Assembly (NCBI RefSeq): GCF_014472395.1
Contig: NZ_JACSZW010000004.1
Coordinates: 310,001-374,000 of the forward strand
Reading direction: 5' to 3'
Source of the DNA: Pedobacter sp. N36a
GTDB lineage: Bacteria > Bacteroidota > Bacteroidia > Sphingobacteriales > Sphingobacteriaceae
Length of the DNA stretch: 64,000 nucleotides
The position numbers and the translations under genes were made by a program. Numbering within the stretch: the stretch's first letter is position 1; the number at the start of each line of letters is the position of its first letter. The notes under the pieces were generated by a model. It made no database searches, was not told the DNA's origin, and was given only the letters and a program-made list of their open reading frames with translations. Below, in pieces: positions 9,612-19,400 of the stretch.

Positions 9612-9619
9612 CAAAGCTA
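9612..9619 (-). promoter_or_regulatory. Possible -7 element for the GH20 gene
   Basis: The minus strand reads TAGCTTTG, matching TAnnTTTG, about 70 bases before the ATG at 9543. No convincing -33 box is seen. Confidence 0.4.
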
Positions 9620-9703
9620 AAACGCTTTAAAATGCATGAATACCTTCCCTCATCGTATAAGCAGGTTAAAGAAACCGTTAAAAGCTCGAGGTTTAAAACA
9701 AAA

Positions 9704-9735
9704 ATCGCCTCCTGAATTTGATATCGGGAGGCGAT
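9704..9735 (-). terminator. Terminator after the GH125 gene
   Basis: ATCGCCTCC (9704-9712) pairs with GGAGGCGAT (9727-9735). On the minus strand the stem runs into TTTTGTTTTAAA, a good intrinsic terminator, which separates GH125 from GH20 transcription. Confidence 0.8.
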
Positions 9736-9755
9736 CTGTATTTAAAATCTGGGTT

Positions 9756-11195
9756 TTAAGCCAATAAATGCGGTCTTTCTTGATATGTTTTCCAAAGGAA
9801 CTCTCCGAAAATAGTATTTGTCCAGGCAAACCATGCTCTGGTAAACTTCTTAGGATCATTTTTATGGAAAGATTCATGCATAAATCCGGTATCGCCATGG
9901 CATTTCTGCAGCATATCCAGACAAAGTTTAATCTCTTTATCGTCAGAACTGGTCAGTCCTCTGGCAATGATACTCATTGGCCAGATCATGTCTTTACCGA
10001 TGTGCGGACCACCGATTCCTTCAGCAGCCGTTCCTTTAAAGAAGAATGGGTTATCATCCAACGAATGGATCATTTTACGGGTATTCTGGTAGATAGGATC
10101 ATCCGCAGCAACTGCACCCAGGTATGGCAATGCCAGTAAACTTGGGATATTCGCATCGTCCATCATGTTATAACTGCCCATGCCATTCACTTCAAACGCA
10201 TATACTTTACCATATTTTTCATGGTTAAATACCGCATATTTCTGTAAGGCATCTTGTACTTCAATCGCCAGTGCATCCAGGTCTTTCGCTGTTTGTTCGT
10301 CTGCTTTAATCGCTCTAAAGATCTCCGCAGCTTGTTTTAAACTCACTACTGCGAAAAAGTTAGAAGGTACCAGGAAAGAATAAACCGTCGCATCATCACT
10401 CGGACGGAAAGTAGAACAAATCAGTCCTACCGGCTTCACAGGATAGCCATATCCCATCATAGGAACGCCATCTGTAGCCCAGGAAGTGTGACGTTGAAAA
10501 GTGTAAGGACCATCGTTTTCTTTACGCTGCTGCTCTTTAAAGGTTTTTAAAGTCAGTTTTACGGAAGATTGCCAATCCGCATCAAATGGAGTGGTGTCAT
10601 TGGTTTCTTTCCAATAACGGTAGGCTAAACGAATTGGGTAACACAGGGAATCGATCTCCCATTTACGCTCATGTAAGCCTGGTTTCATATCCGTCACATC
10701 ATTTTTCCACTCGCCAACTTTATTTGGGTCGTTATAAAATGCGTTCGCATAAGGATCTTTCAAGATACATTTCACCTGATGGTTGATCACGCCATTCACC
10801 AGGTTTTTCAAAGGTTTATCTTTTTTAAGGAAAGGCAAGTATGGCCAAACCTGCGCAGTACTGTCGCGAAGCCACATGGCATCGATGTCTCCAGTAATCA
10901 CATAAGTATCAGGTTTTCCTGCATTTTCCGTATAAGTTACAGTAGTATCTAAAGTATTCGGGAAACAGTTATTGAATAACCAGGCCATTTCTTTGTTTTT
11001 CACTTTGGCAGAAAATTCCGTAATCGCACTTTCTACAGCTTTACTGCTGAAATGACGCGAAGCTAATGGAGTCCTTACCGTTGGAAACGTAGATGATGGC
11101 CCAGAGAAAGCAGGTGCTGCAAAGGATACCAGGTCGCTGGCCACTAATCCTGCCCCAAGGAGGCCTGCTTTTTGAATAAATGATCTTCTTCTCAT
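9756..11195 (-). CDS. GH125 family exo-alpha-1,6-mannosidase
   Basis: The family (formerly DUF1237/Mug157) removes alpha-1,6-linked mannose from mannan or N-glycan cores. The N-terminus MRRRSFIQKAGLLGAGLVAS resembles a Tat signal (arginine-rich, then hydrophobic), so the protein is probably exported folded. Family motifs are clear: TGDIDAMWLRDSTAQVWPYL at 101-120, YANAFYNDPNKVGEW, KPGLHERKWEIDSLCYPIRL, RPSDDATVYSFLVPSNFFA and GIGGPHIGKDMIWPMSII. The 479 aa are the usual length. It lies 114 bases after the patatin-like gene on the same strand and ends in its own terminator. With the GH20 enzyme it points to use of mannose- and GlcNAc-containing glycans. Confidence 0.92.
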   Translation of the reverse strand: MRRRSFIQKAGLLGAGLVASDLVSFAAPAFSGPSSTFPTVRTPLASRHFSSKAVESAITEFSAKVKNKEMAWLFNNCFPNTLDTTVTYTENAGKPDTYVITGDIDAMWLRDSTAQVWPYLPFLKKDKPLKNLVNGVINHQVKCILKDPYANAFYNDPNKVGEWKNDVTDMKPGLHERKWEIDSLCYPIRLAYRYWKETNDTTPFDADWQSSVKLTLKTFKEQQRKENDGPYTFQRHTSWATDGVPMMGYGYPVKPVGLICSTFRPSDDATVYSFLVPSNFFAVVSLKQAAEIFRAIKADEQTAKDLDALAIEVQDALQKYAVFNHEKYGKVYAFEVNGMGSYNMMDDANIPSLLALPYLGAVAADDPIYQNTRKMIHSLDDNPFFFKGTAAEGIGGPHIGKDMIWPMSIIARGLTSSDDKEIKLCLDMLQKCHGDTGFMHESFHKNDPKKFTRAWFAWTNTIFGEFLWKTYQERPHLLA

Positions 11196-11309
11196 TTCGA
11201 AAATATTTGGTGTAATGATGCTATTTTAAAAAGGCAATATAGCATAAAGATTCTAAATCAGAATCCTTAATAAAAGCCCGTAAACGAAGATATAAATAGT
11301 TTTAGCAAA

Positions 11310-13670
11310 TTAAAATTTAAAGCCGATAGAGAGGTACATTCTCCAGGGATTGTGATCAAAGCCATTCGTTTTAGCAACCGCAAAATTAATAGGGCCAATG
11401 AAAGACATATAGCCCAGTTTTGCCCCATATCCGAAAAGGTAATCGTTGTTAAAGGCTACTTTAAATGGATTCAAACCTTGATTTTCCCAAGCCAGGTTGA
11501 CTTGTGGTGTCAAATAAAGGTTACCTCTGAGGTTGTACTGCAGGCCAAGGCCATAACTCGTCACATTCGCAATGCCGAATTCTCCGCGTTTCAGTCCGAT
11601 AAAATCCCCTTGTCCGATATCCTGACGCGGATCAATTCCACCCAGAGAAAAATTAGCGTTTTCATACATATAGGTCCCATCAAAGCCATATTTATCTGAA
11701 TAATTAAAACCCCAGGTCGCTGTGGCATTCAGGGAAATTCGCCTGCCCAGTCGTGCCACATAGTTTTCATTCATGAAAAATCGAAAAACATTCCCTGGCA
11801 AGCCTCCAGGAGGTGGATTCAGAATCTCATAAATTAACTGGCCTTTCAGATCTGCTGAATCCGGCATCTTTGTGCTGATGCGGTTATTGATCAGGTACTT
11901 TGCCTGAATAGTGAGCATATTCCCACTTTTTGGATAATAAAGGTTATCTAAAGTATTCTGTTTAAATAACAGCGCAACCGCCTCATTGCTATGTCGATAC
12001 AGGGTTCGAATATCATTTCCTTCTCCAAATAGTCTTTTGAAAAGATTTGGCCCTCTTTTGATCGTTTCATTTTCATTACTCAGGCTCAAAGCAATGGAAG
12101 TCGATCGGCCAGCGCTGTAGCCCAATGCAAGCTCTGAGTTCAGCGTGTTATTGAAATAGTTTTCATCGGAAATCAAGCGGTAAAGGATGGAATTGTTCTG
12201 TAATGCCTGATAGTTGAAGGAGGCTTTCATCCATAATCTATTGCTGCTGTTGATGAATTTATAATAGTCAAAACGTCCTTTAAAGCGTTCAGAGAGATCC
12301 ACAGTTGCCAATAACCTCGACTTTCTCAGGAAAATATTCCGATAGGTATAATTGATGATCAGACCGGCACTCTGTTCCGTATCATAATGAACTGCCGCTT
12401 TAAAGACACCGGGTTTACCCTGTTTCAGCCTCATATTGAGTGTCAATCCGGTATCTGCATTGTTTTCAAAAGTATAATAAACTTTATCAAAAAACTGAGT
12501 TCCGAAAAGATCTTCCACGCCATCATTTAAGGCTTTTACCTTTATAGGGCGGCCAGTCTTCAATCCAAGCCTGGAATTGGCAAACTGCTCCATAACCGGT
12601 ATGTCTATAGGTTGACCTTTGTCATTCTGAAAGGCGATTTTAGTCACAGGCAACTCAGGATCTTTCACCTTTCTGGATATCGTATCCAGTTTGTACTTTT
12701 TCTGGTCTTCCGCGATTTTGATCAGCTGAGGCAGGTATTTTCGGGCTTCCTGCTCTCCAATTTCGATGATCCGCCTATTTCTATAAAAATCAGCAGCAGA
12801 ATAATCACTAAGTACCTGGGTAAAATCGACGACCACATCCGCCAATGCTTCCTGTTTTTTCGAATCTTCCACAGAGCGGAAAGCATGCGTCTGATAGATG
12901 AGTTTCATTGGGTTCTCAATTTCTTTCTCGCTGAACAGGCGGAAACCCGTATACCCCCCAATCACAAGATCAGCTCCCATATCCTTGACTTCCTGCACCG
13001 GAAAATTACGGTCCAAACCACCGTCTACCAATAAATGTCCATCGATGTAAACGGGTGCAAAAGCTGCCGGAATGGCCAATGTAGCACGAATTGCTAAGGG
13101 CAAAGATCCTTTATGCTGCAAAACCAGTCCACCGTTTACAATGTCTGAGGAGGTAATGGTGATTGGAATGGGCAGTTTATTAAAATCATTGATGTGTTTA
13201 GCAGCGTACGTTAAAGTATTCAGGATTTCTGACATATACTGTCCTTCGATCAAGGCTCCTGGCAATCTAGGCCTGCCACCCAACACCGGAAACTCGATCA
13301 TATAATTGTCGTACTCGTCTTTTTCCTCAATATTGATTTGTCGCAAAGGCACTTTATTACTCAATACCCGGCGCCAATTGATCCTCAAAGCGATCTTTTT
13401 CAGGGTATCCGGGTGGTAACCGATGGCATATAAACCGCCGAAAATACCTCCGGCACTGGTTCCTGAAATGTAATCGACCTTTATGCCTAAAGAGTCGATC
13501 AATTTCAATAAGCCGATATGCGCCATTCCTTTTGCGCCACCACCACTTAAAGCTAAACCTATTTTCGGTCGACCGCCATCTTTACCTTTCATTTGAGCAG
13601 ATACCTGGCTGCTATTGGCGCAGCACAAGTAAAATAACAACGATAAGCAGCAGATAACACTCTTGAACAT
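11310..13670 (-). CDS. Patatin-like phospholipase with C-terminal Omp85-like barrel
   Basis: After a signal peptide (MFKSVICCLSLLFYLCCANS, then SQVSAQ) comes a patatin domain with the oxyanion loop LSGGGAKG (41-48), the nucleophile elbow GTSAG (S72) and DGG with the catalytic Asp D216. A POTRA-like linker (about 335-410) and a C-terminal barrel of the surface-antigen/BamA type (about 420-786, ending LSIGFKF) follow. This is the layout of PlpD-like, type Vd-related outer membrane phospholipases. Its lipid substrate is not predictable. It is 50 bases downstream of the DUF2264 gene, so co-transcription is likely. A link to the glycosidases is not obvious and may be only positional. Confidence 0.9.
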   Translation of the reverse strand: MFKSVICCLSLLFYLCCANSSQVSAQMKGKDGGRPKIGLALSGGGAKGMAHIGLLKLIDSLGIKVDYISGTSAGGIFGGLYAIGYHPDTLKKIALRINWRRVLSNKVPLRQINIEEKDEYDNYMIEFPVLGGRPRLPGALIEGQYMSEILNTLTYAAKHINDFNKLPIPITITSSDIVNGGLVLQHKGSLPLAIRATLAIPAAFAPVYIDGHLLVDGGLDRNFPVQEVKDMGADLVIGGYTGFRLFSEKEIENPMKLIYQTHAFRSVEDSKKQEALADVVVDFTQVLSDYSAADFYRNRRIIEIGEQEARKYLPQLIKIAEDQKKYKLDTISRKVKDPELPVTKIAFQNDKGQPIDIPVMEQFANSRLGLKTGRPIKVKALNDGVEDLFGTQFFDKVYYTFENNADTGLTLNMRLKQGKPGVFKAAVHYDTEQSAGLIINYTYRNIFLRKSRLLATVDLSERFKGRFDYYKFINSSNRLWMKASFNYQALQNNSILYRLISDENYFNNTLNSELALGYSAGRSTSIALSLSNENETIKRGPNLFKRLFGEGNDIRTLYRHSNEAVALLFKQNTLDNLYYPKSGNMLTIQAKYLINNRISTKMPDSADLKGQLIYEILNPPPGGLPGNVFRFFMNENYVARLGRRISLNATATWGFNYSDKYGFDGTYMYENANFSLGGIDPRQDIGQGDFIGLKRGEFGIANVTSYGLGLQYNLRGNLYLTPQVNLAWENQGLNPFKVAFNNDYLFGYGAKLGYMSFIGPINFAVAKTNGFDHNPWRMYLSIGFKF

Positions 13671-13720
13671 AAGCTTTTCATTAGGGAATTCTAAATATCA
13701 GAATTTTATAAATGAAATTC

Positions 13721-14980
13721 TTAGTAATCTACATGATAATCTTTGGGGAATTTCTGACTGCTCCAGGCCTTTTTAGCGGTCCAATCTGCTGCTGGTGCCG
13801 ACCAGAACTCGTTTTCCGCGGATAAACCCAGGGGCAGGAAAGAAAGCGTGGCCATGTATAAACTACCGGTAGAAGTATAATAATCAGCGATATCAGGGTC
13901 ATGACCTACGAAGCCCAACAATAACCAGCCATTTTTATCGAACGTTCCAGCTGCCTCATACATATTCTTTTTAACCAGGGTAAGGGCCGCACGTACCTGC
14001 GCCGGCTTTATCGTTTCAGGTAGTTTTCCCACTAAGGCCACCTGGGCCAAGGCTTGAAAAGCACCGGTACGGTAGGTGATCGATCGGCCAATGGGTGGAA
14101 ATGTACCTTCAGGGGAAATCATCCGCTCCTGTCCAACGGCATACCTGACCATCCTCGACAAAGCCAATTCATATTCCTTTTGCGTAACCAATCCTTTATC
14201 CATCATGATTTTCATGGTGTCCACCATCATGGGATGAATCACAAAAGAATTGTAGTAATCAAAAGCGAAGTTTGGCCCATCACCATAGCAACCATCGCCT
14301 TTATACCATTCATTTAGTTGCTTAGGCCCTTTATTTAGTCTCTCGCTATCAGGCTCCTCTCCTATGGATAATAGAAAGGCTTCGGTGATTGAACCAAACA
14401 ACAGCCAGTTGCTATTGAAAGGCTTGCGGTTCCTTAAAGATTTAAACGAAGCAATGATGCGTGCTTTAGTTGTCGCATCCAATGGTTCCCAAAGTGCTTT
14501 TGGTGCCCTGATGAAGGTTTGCGCAAGATACGCCGCATCTACAATCGGCTGGTGATCGGTTGTAAAGTTCAGCAAATCCGGACTGGAAGGATCAAAACAA
14601 CGCGTTAATCCTTGCAGCACCTCATTTCTCATCTTTTTTCTATAAGTGCTCTCCTCCGTCGCATCATCCGGCAAAGATAGCCAAGGGGCAATACCGGCAA
14701 AAGTTCTGCCTACTGCTTCCAGGTAAGTGACATGGATAGATCTGTTGTCAAATTTAGGAGATTTCTCCACCAGCATGTTTTGCTTTAACGTGCCATTGGC
14801 CAGATTTTCCGTTACCGGATTGGCTATTTTATACAACAATTTCCACCAGTATTCCCGGTCATTTTTAGGTTTATTTCCTGCAGTAAACACTTGTTTTTCT
14901 AGGGCTAAAAGCTTGCCTGGTTGTATTGTTCCAGCCGCTCCTACGAGTGATACTGCAGCTAAAAATTTCCTTCTTTCCAT
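13721..14980 (-). CDS. DUF2264 domain-containing protein, exported
   Basis: The N-terminus (MERRKFLAAVSLVGAAGTIQ) looks like a Tat or hydrophobic signal. The rest matches DUF2264: REYWWKLLYKIANPVTENLANGTLKQNM at the start, the central WLLFGSITEAFLLSIGEE, and GDGCYGDGPNFAFDYYNSFVIHPMM. Such proteins are all-helical, (alpha/alpha)-barrel-like and often lie in polysaccharide-use loci of Bacteroidota, where a glycoside hydrolase or lyase role is suspected but not settled. The gene is first in the run DUF2264-patatin-GH125 and diverges from the phosphatase-fold gene; a LacI-like operator (15046-15059) sits between them, so both may respond to a sugar signal. Confidence 0.85.
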   Translation of the reverse strand: MERRKFLAAVSLVGAAGTIQPGKLLALEKQVFTAGNKPKNDREYWWKLLYKIANPVTENLANGTLKQNMLVEKSPKFDNRSIHVTYLEAVGRTFAGIAPWLSLPDDATEESTYRKKMRNEVLQGLTRCFDPSSPDLLNFTTDHQPIVDAAYLAQTFIRAPKALWEPLDATTKARIIASFKSLRNRKPFNSNWLLFGSITEAFLLSIGEEPDSERLNKGPKQLNEWYKGDGCYGDGPNFAFDYYNSFVIHPMMVDTMKIMMDKGLVTQKEYELALSRMVRYAVGQERMISPEGTFPPIGRSITYRTGAFQALAQVALVGKLPETIKPAQVRAALTLVKKNMYEAAGTFDKNGWLLLGFVGHDPDIADYYTSTGSLYMATLSFLPLGLSAENEFWSAPAADWTAKKAWSSQKFPKDYHVDY

Positions 14981-15045
14981 ATCATTTAATTAAATATCTT
15001 AGTCCGAATATAACAGACATTCTCTGTTAATTTTAAGGAGGTACT

Positions 15046-15059
15046 GCGCAAACGTTTGA
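15046..15059. promoter_or_regulatory. LacI-family-like operator in divergent promoter
   Basis: GCGCAAACGTTTGA contains the perfect palindrome CAAACGTTTG (15049-15058). It lies between the DUF2264 start (14980) and the start at 15127, and resembles the two sites before the SusC gene. A 7-base inverted repeat TAACAGA/TCTGTTA (15011-15017, 15023-15029) lies next to it. Confidence 0.6.
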
Positions 15060-15126
15060 TATTTAATGCCAGCGGCCATCCTGCTATAAAACCGAATATT
15101 TAAACACAAATCAAACGCTGAATCCT

Positions 15127-15936
15127 ATGCAAAAAAGAACTTTTCATTTTCTCTCCGCTTTTGGCGCCATCCTCCTGCTCTGCAACCTACTGAGCATAGC
15201 TGGCATGGCACAATCCAAACCAAAAACTATCAAAGTGATGAGCTATAACATTCATCATGGAAATCCACCGGAACGTCCTGGAGTCATTGACCTTCCAGCT
15301 ATTGCCGCGGTCATTAAACAGCATACTCCAGACCTCGTGGCCTTACAGGAACTAGATAAAGTCACCAAAAGAACCGGACAAGTGGATCAATTGAAAACAC
15401 TGGCAGAACTGACCGGAATGTATTATTTCTTCTCCAAAGGGATAGATTTTGAAGGTGGTGAATACGGAGTGGGCATCCTTTCCAAATACCCCATCAACAG
15501 TTCAACCCGTTATCCTTTACCTGCTAAAGCCGGTATAGAAGCCGAAGCCCGCAGTCTGGCAGTCATCCATGTCACACTCCCAAATGGTGAAGGCCTACAT
15601 TTTGCCTGTACCCACCTGGATTTGAATAATGAACATCGAATGTTACAGATCAAGGAGATCAATAACCTCATCGGTAGAAAGAAAGCTGATGTGATCCTGG
15701 CGGGAGATTTAAACCTGACCTCCAGCACACCGGCAATGAAGCTATTGGAACAATATTTTACCCGCAGCTGTACGGAAAATTGTGCACCAACGATCCCTCA
15801 GGATGATCCCAAAGAAGAAATCGACTTTATCCTGTTGAAAAAAGGAACTAAAATAAAGGTCGTTTCGCATCAGGTATTTCCAAATATCGACGCTTCGGAT
15901 CACCTTCCTGTGATGGCCACTTACCAACTTCCCTAA
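15127..15936 (+). CDS. Secreted endonuclease/exonuclease/phosphatase-family enzyme
   Basis: A signal peptide (about 1-29, ending IAGMAQ) precedes a complete EEP fold. Motifs in order: MSYNIHHGN (metal-site Asn), DLVALQELDK (metal-binding Glu), FACTHLDLNNEHRMLQI, VILAGDLNLTSS (catalytic Asp and Asn) and DASDHLPVMATY (terminal Asp-His). The fold hydrolyses phosphodiesters in nucleic acids, phosphoinositides or sphingomyelin. Secreted single-domain versions in Bacteroidota are often near glycan loci, and the substrate cannot be read from sequence. The 269 aa are typical. It is a single-gene transcript with a hairpin after it. Confidence 0.88.
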   Translation: MQKRTFHFLSAFGAILLLCNLLSIAGMAQSKPKTIKVMSYNIHHGNPPERPGVIDLPAIAAVIKQHTPDLVALQELDKVTKRTGQVDQLKTLAELTGMYYFFSKGIDFEGGEYGVGILSKYPINSSTRYPLPAKAGIEAEARSLAVIHVTLPNGEGLHFACTHLDLNNEHRMLQIKEINNLIGRKKADVILAGDLNLTSSTPAMKLLEQYFTRSCTENCAPTIPQDDPKEEIDFILLKKGTKIKVVSHQVFPNIDASDHLPVMATYQLP

Positions 15937-15945
15937 TTCAAATTC

Positions 15946-16001
15946 TTCCGCCTTTTTTGATTTTTAAACTCCTGAATCGAAATCCCTCAGAAAAGGCGGA
16001 A
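15946..16001 (+). terminator. Possible terminator after the EEP gene
   Basis: TTCCGCCTTTT (15946-15956) pairs with AAAAGGCGGAA (15991-16001), with a long loop that can form a small inner stem. The stem is strong, but the loop is longer than usual. Confidence 0.5.
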
Positions 16002-16050
16002 ATTAAAATTCCTGATTTTTAGCGCGTTAAATAAAAACCAGCCAAAATAA

Positions 16051-16081
16051 TTTGGCAAAATGAAAGAAAACCCTACTTTTG
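16051..16081 (+). promoter_or_regulatory. Canonical Bacteroidota promoter of tRNA-Thr
   Basis: TTTG at 16051-16054 (-33) and TACTTTTG at 16074-16081 (-7, TAnnTTTG) are exactly 19 bases apart. Transcription would start about 45 bases before the tRNA. Confidence 0.8.
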
Positions 16082-16133
16082 TGGCCTCACCAGGAAATCA
16101 AGGGCATTTATTTACTCTTGATCCATCATAAAA

Positions 16134-16206
<73 letters not shown>

Positions 16207-16341
16207 CTTTATTTTCCCCCAAAAATCATTACTAACTTCAAAGGCTAATTACTAAGATCTAATCACCGTTTATAGTTTTTTCTCGTCATTGATCTTGTAT
16301 TTTTCACCGATAAAGCGTTTTTACTCAGCTTATAAAAAGCA

Positions 16342-16383
16342 AAAGGGTTAATCCAACAATGCTTATTGCTGAATTAACCCTTT
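16342..16383 (-). terminator. Terminator of the jet operon
   Basis: AAAGGGTTAAT (16342-16352) pairs with ATTAACCCTTT (16373-16383). On the minus strand it is followed by a T-rich run (TTGCTTTTTAT). It ends transcription of jetC and could also serve the tRNA transcript. Confidence 0.75.
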
Positions 16384-16420
16384 CCGTATTCTTATAAATC
16401 TATAGCTGATGGAAATACAC

Positions 16421-19400
16421 TTACTCTTTTACAAAGTGTGCTCTTTCTGCTTTAAACTGTTCAATTGGCATGTCATACAACCAGGAATGTCTTTCATCTT
16501 TACGCTCCACAAAGTGAACAAAAGAGATGTCGTTTTCCACGATATGGATGTTATCACTAGGCGTTACGACCAGTAACTGCAAATGAAGCTGTCTGCATAA
16601 AGTGATCAGGTAACGTGCTTTATCTTCATCCTGAGCTTTAAAAGCCTCATCAATGGCAATAAAACGGAATGAATTGTTTTGCAATCCTTCTTTTGTCAAC
16701 CCAAACTGATAAGCAATCGCAGAACCTAGAATCGTATAAGTCAGCTGTGCTTTTTCTCCACCGGAAAGCTGGCCCATGTTCTCATACGTTTTATACTTCT
16801 GCCCGGTTTCCTTATAAAACTCTTCTGCTTTATAGCTGTACCAGGAACGGACGTCCATCACCTTTTTGCGCCATTCTTCTTTTTCTAACTTCTCAATTAG
16901 CGGCTCAATATGTCTGTCGAAATGCAGTTTCTTGCCTTCCATCAGATCTTCCCCTTCTTGTCCGTTAGGAATCGCATTATTCAACAACGTTCTAAAAGTT
17001 TTCACGTCTTCATAAATCCGATCTGGGGCTACCAGCTGAATATAGGTCTTCGGTGTGCTTTTGAAATCGATCTCAAATAGCGCTTCGTTCAATACTTTTA
17101 CGTTTTCCTTGATGGAATCCGCCCAGTTTTCAAAGAACATCCTGAAATCACCAATCTTATTGATGATCGTTTCCTGCAGATAAGCTTCGAACTTCTGCTC
17201 ATATTTCGGCAGGTTATCTTCTTTCAACTGCTGCAGTCGTTTTTGATACTCCGCGATGAACTCCAGGTTCGTCGAATCCGGCAGGCCATTCACATCAGAA
17301 CGCCAATCTTTAAACTTCTGGGTCAGCTGTTCATTGGGCTGCTTGAAGTTATTGATCTTAATTCTCGCCGCATTTTCTTTTTTATGCTTTTCAGAGCGAA
17401 GGTCATTTCCAAGGTTCATATTCTGCTCCCTGAAAGTATCCTGTGCCGCCTTAAAGTTGACATGCTGAATGTTCAATAAATGTTCATGAGTCGCTTCAAA
17501 TTCGGCTACTTCCGGATGGTGTCCTTCAAACAAGGCCAAAGTTTCCTTATTTGCCGTCAGTTCCTTCTCCAGGCTCTGTTTCATCCATTCCGTATCGTGC
17601 TTCAGCTTCACGCTGCGCTCTTTTTCCTTATCAATGGCATCTAACTGCCCTTTTACGATTTCCAGTTGTTTCTGCAGCTCCCTAACCTTATCATTAGTTT
17701 TCTCCAGACTTTCTTTTACCGCCTTTTTCTCTTCAATTTCTGTGGCATAAACCGCCCAATTCAAGTCTTCAAACACTGCATAATCAGAATGCAGCTGGTA
17801 GAATTTCTCTTTCAGCTCATCGATCTTTTTGATGGATTGGTTGATGAATTCCAGCTGCTGCTGATTTTCTTTTTGCTTTTCCTGGAAAGCCGACAATTCC
17901 TGTTTCAAGAGGTTGATTTTATCCTTATTGTCCCATCCGAGTACAAAGTTCTCTCTTCTGGCAATATGCGGACGATCATCTTTTTCATGCTTTCCTTTTA
18001 CCGCGTTGATCAGCCCTTCTTTCGTCAGCGCCTTCTCTTCATAGCGGTTAAATTCTTCCAGACTTTCGGCGCAGCTGTAATTGTACTGACTGGCAATCGC
18101 ATCCTCTAGCCATTCCGCATACACAGAACCATTTTTAAATTCCAGCTTGTTGACCAATAAATCGCCCTCATAAGACCTTCTTTTCAGGCTGCCCATCGAA
18201 GTAAATCCTTTGTAGCGCTGATAAGTAATCCGCCCTTTCAGGTTCGTGCGGTTCACATAGGCATTCACCTCATTGTAATACTTTTCAGGAACAATCAGCC
18301 TCAATGCGAAATTATGAAGCACTTTCTCTATCGCCGGCTCCCATTCCAGGTCTTCTTCCCTTACACGGATCAGCTCCCCAATAAATGGCAGTTCATCTTT
18401 CGTAGCGCCTACATGAGCCAGGATATCTTCCCTGATGTCGGCTTCTCTTCCGGAGATGTTATTTTTATTTTTTTGAAGAGATCCCACTACTGCCAGCAAG
18501 TTATCTACTTCTTCCTGCAGCCGGTCGATCTCATTCTTAATTTGTCTTTTCTTTTCTTCTTCCAGTTCCCGCTGTGCATCTCCTTCCGAGCGCTTTTCTT
18601 GTGTTAGGGCTCTGGAATCAGCAAATACATGGGCATCTGGATTTTGAGGAAGGTCCAGCGCGGCCACCAAACGGTTGTAGCTTTCTAGTTTATGCTGACG
18701 GTGGTTCCTTAGTTTCTCCGCCTGTTTGATCTCCTCTTCAATCTTTTCAATCTGTTTCCAAACCTCTTCATTTTCAATGGACATCGAAAGCGCTCTTTCC
18801 TGCTTCCTTGCCGCCTCATCTTTTTCCTTCAGCTGGATCAGGTCTGCTTTTAATTGCTGCAGCACCTCCTTATTTTTGTCCAGCTTGGCTGTGATCAGCT
18901 CCACTCCTTTTCCGGCGAACCAGAATACCGCAGTATCCTTGTCTTTCTGCAGTACTTCCAGCTTGGTTTCAATTTCGGCAAGCTGGGTAGCCAGGTCATC
19001 GATTGGACTCAGCTGTGCAATCTGTTCTTTCGCCTTTTCGATGTTTGTTTTCGCATCCATCAGGGTAATGAAACTCTCCTTCAGCTGAATAAATTCTGCT
19101 TCTGCGTCCTGATACTCCAGCATGTTCATGCGGATAAATTCGTCCAGGTCTTCGAGTACTTTCACACCTACCACCTGGTTGAACAGGCTTAAAGCATTGA
19201 CCGAGCGCATCCCAAACAAGTGTGCTAATCTTTCCGCATACTTCGTTGGGCCATCCAGAAACTCTACGCGCTTTTTAGAAACCGCGTAATTGTATATTTT
19301 CTCCAGGCGTCTCTTCCAGATCCCTTTACCATCAAACTGGCCAAAGTCTTTTTCAATTTCCAGGGGTACATGGGCAATTCCGAAGCTTCTTTTCAGCTCC

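Noticed and set aside
11249..11265. Terminator hairpin GATTCT/AGAATC between the patatin and GH125 genes
   Set aside because: The stem is only 6 bp (8 with flanking pairs) and AT-rich, and no T-run follows directly; I do not count it as a terminator.
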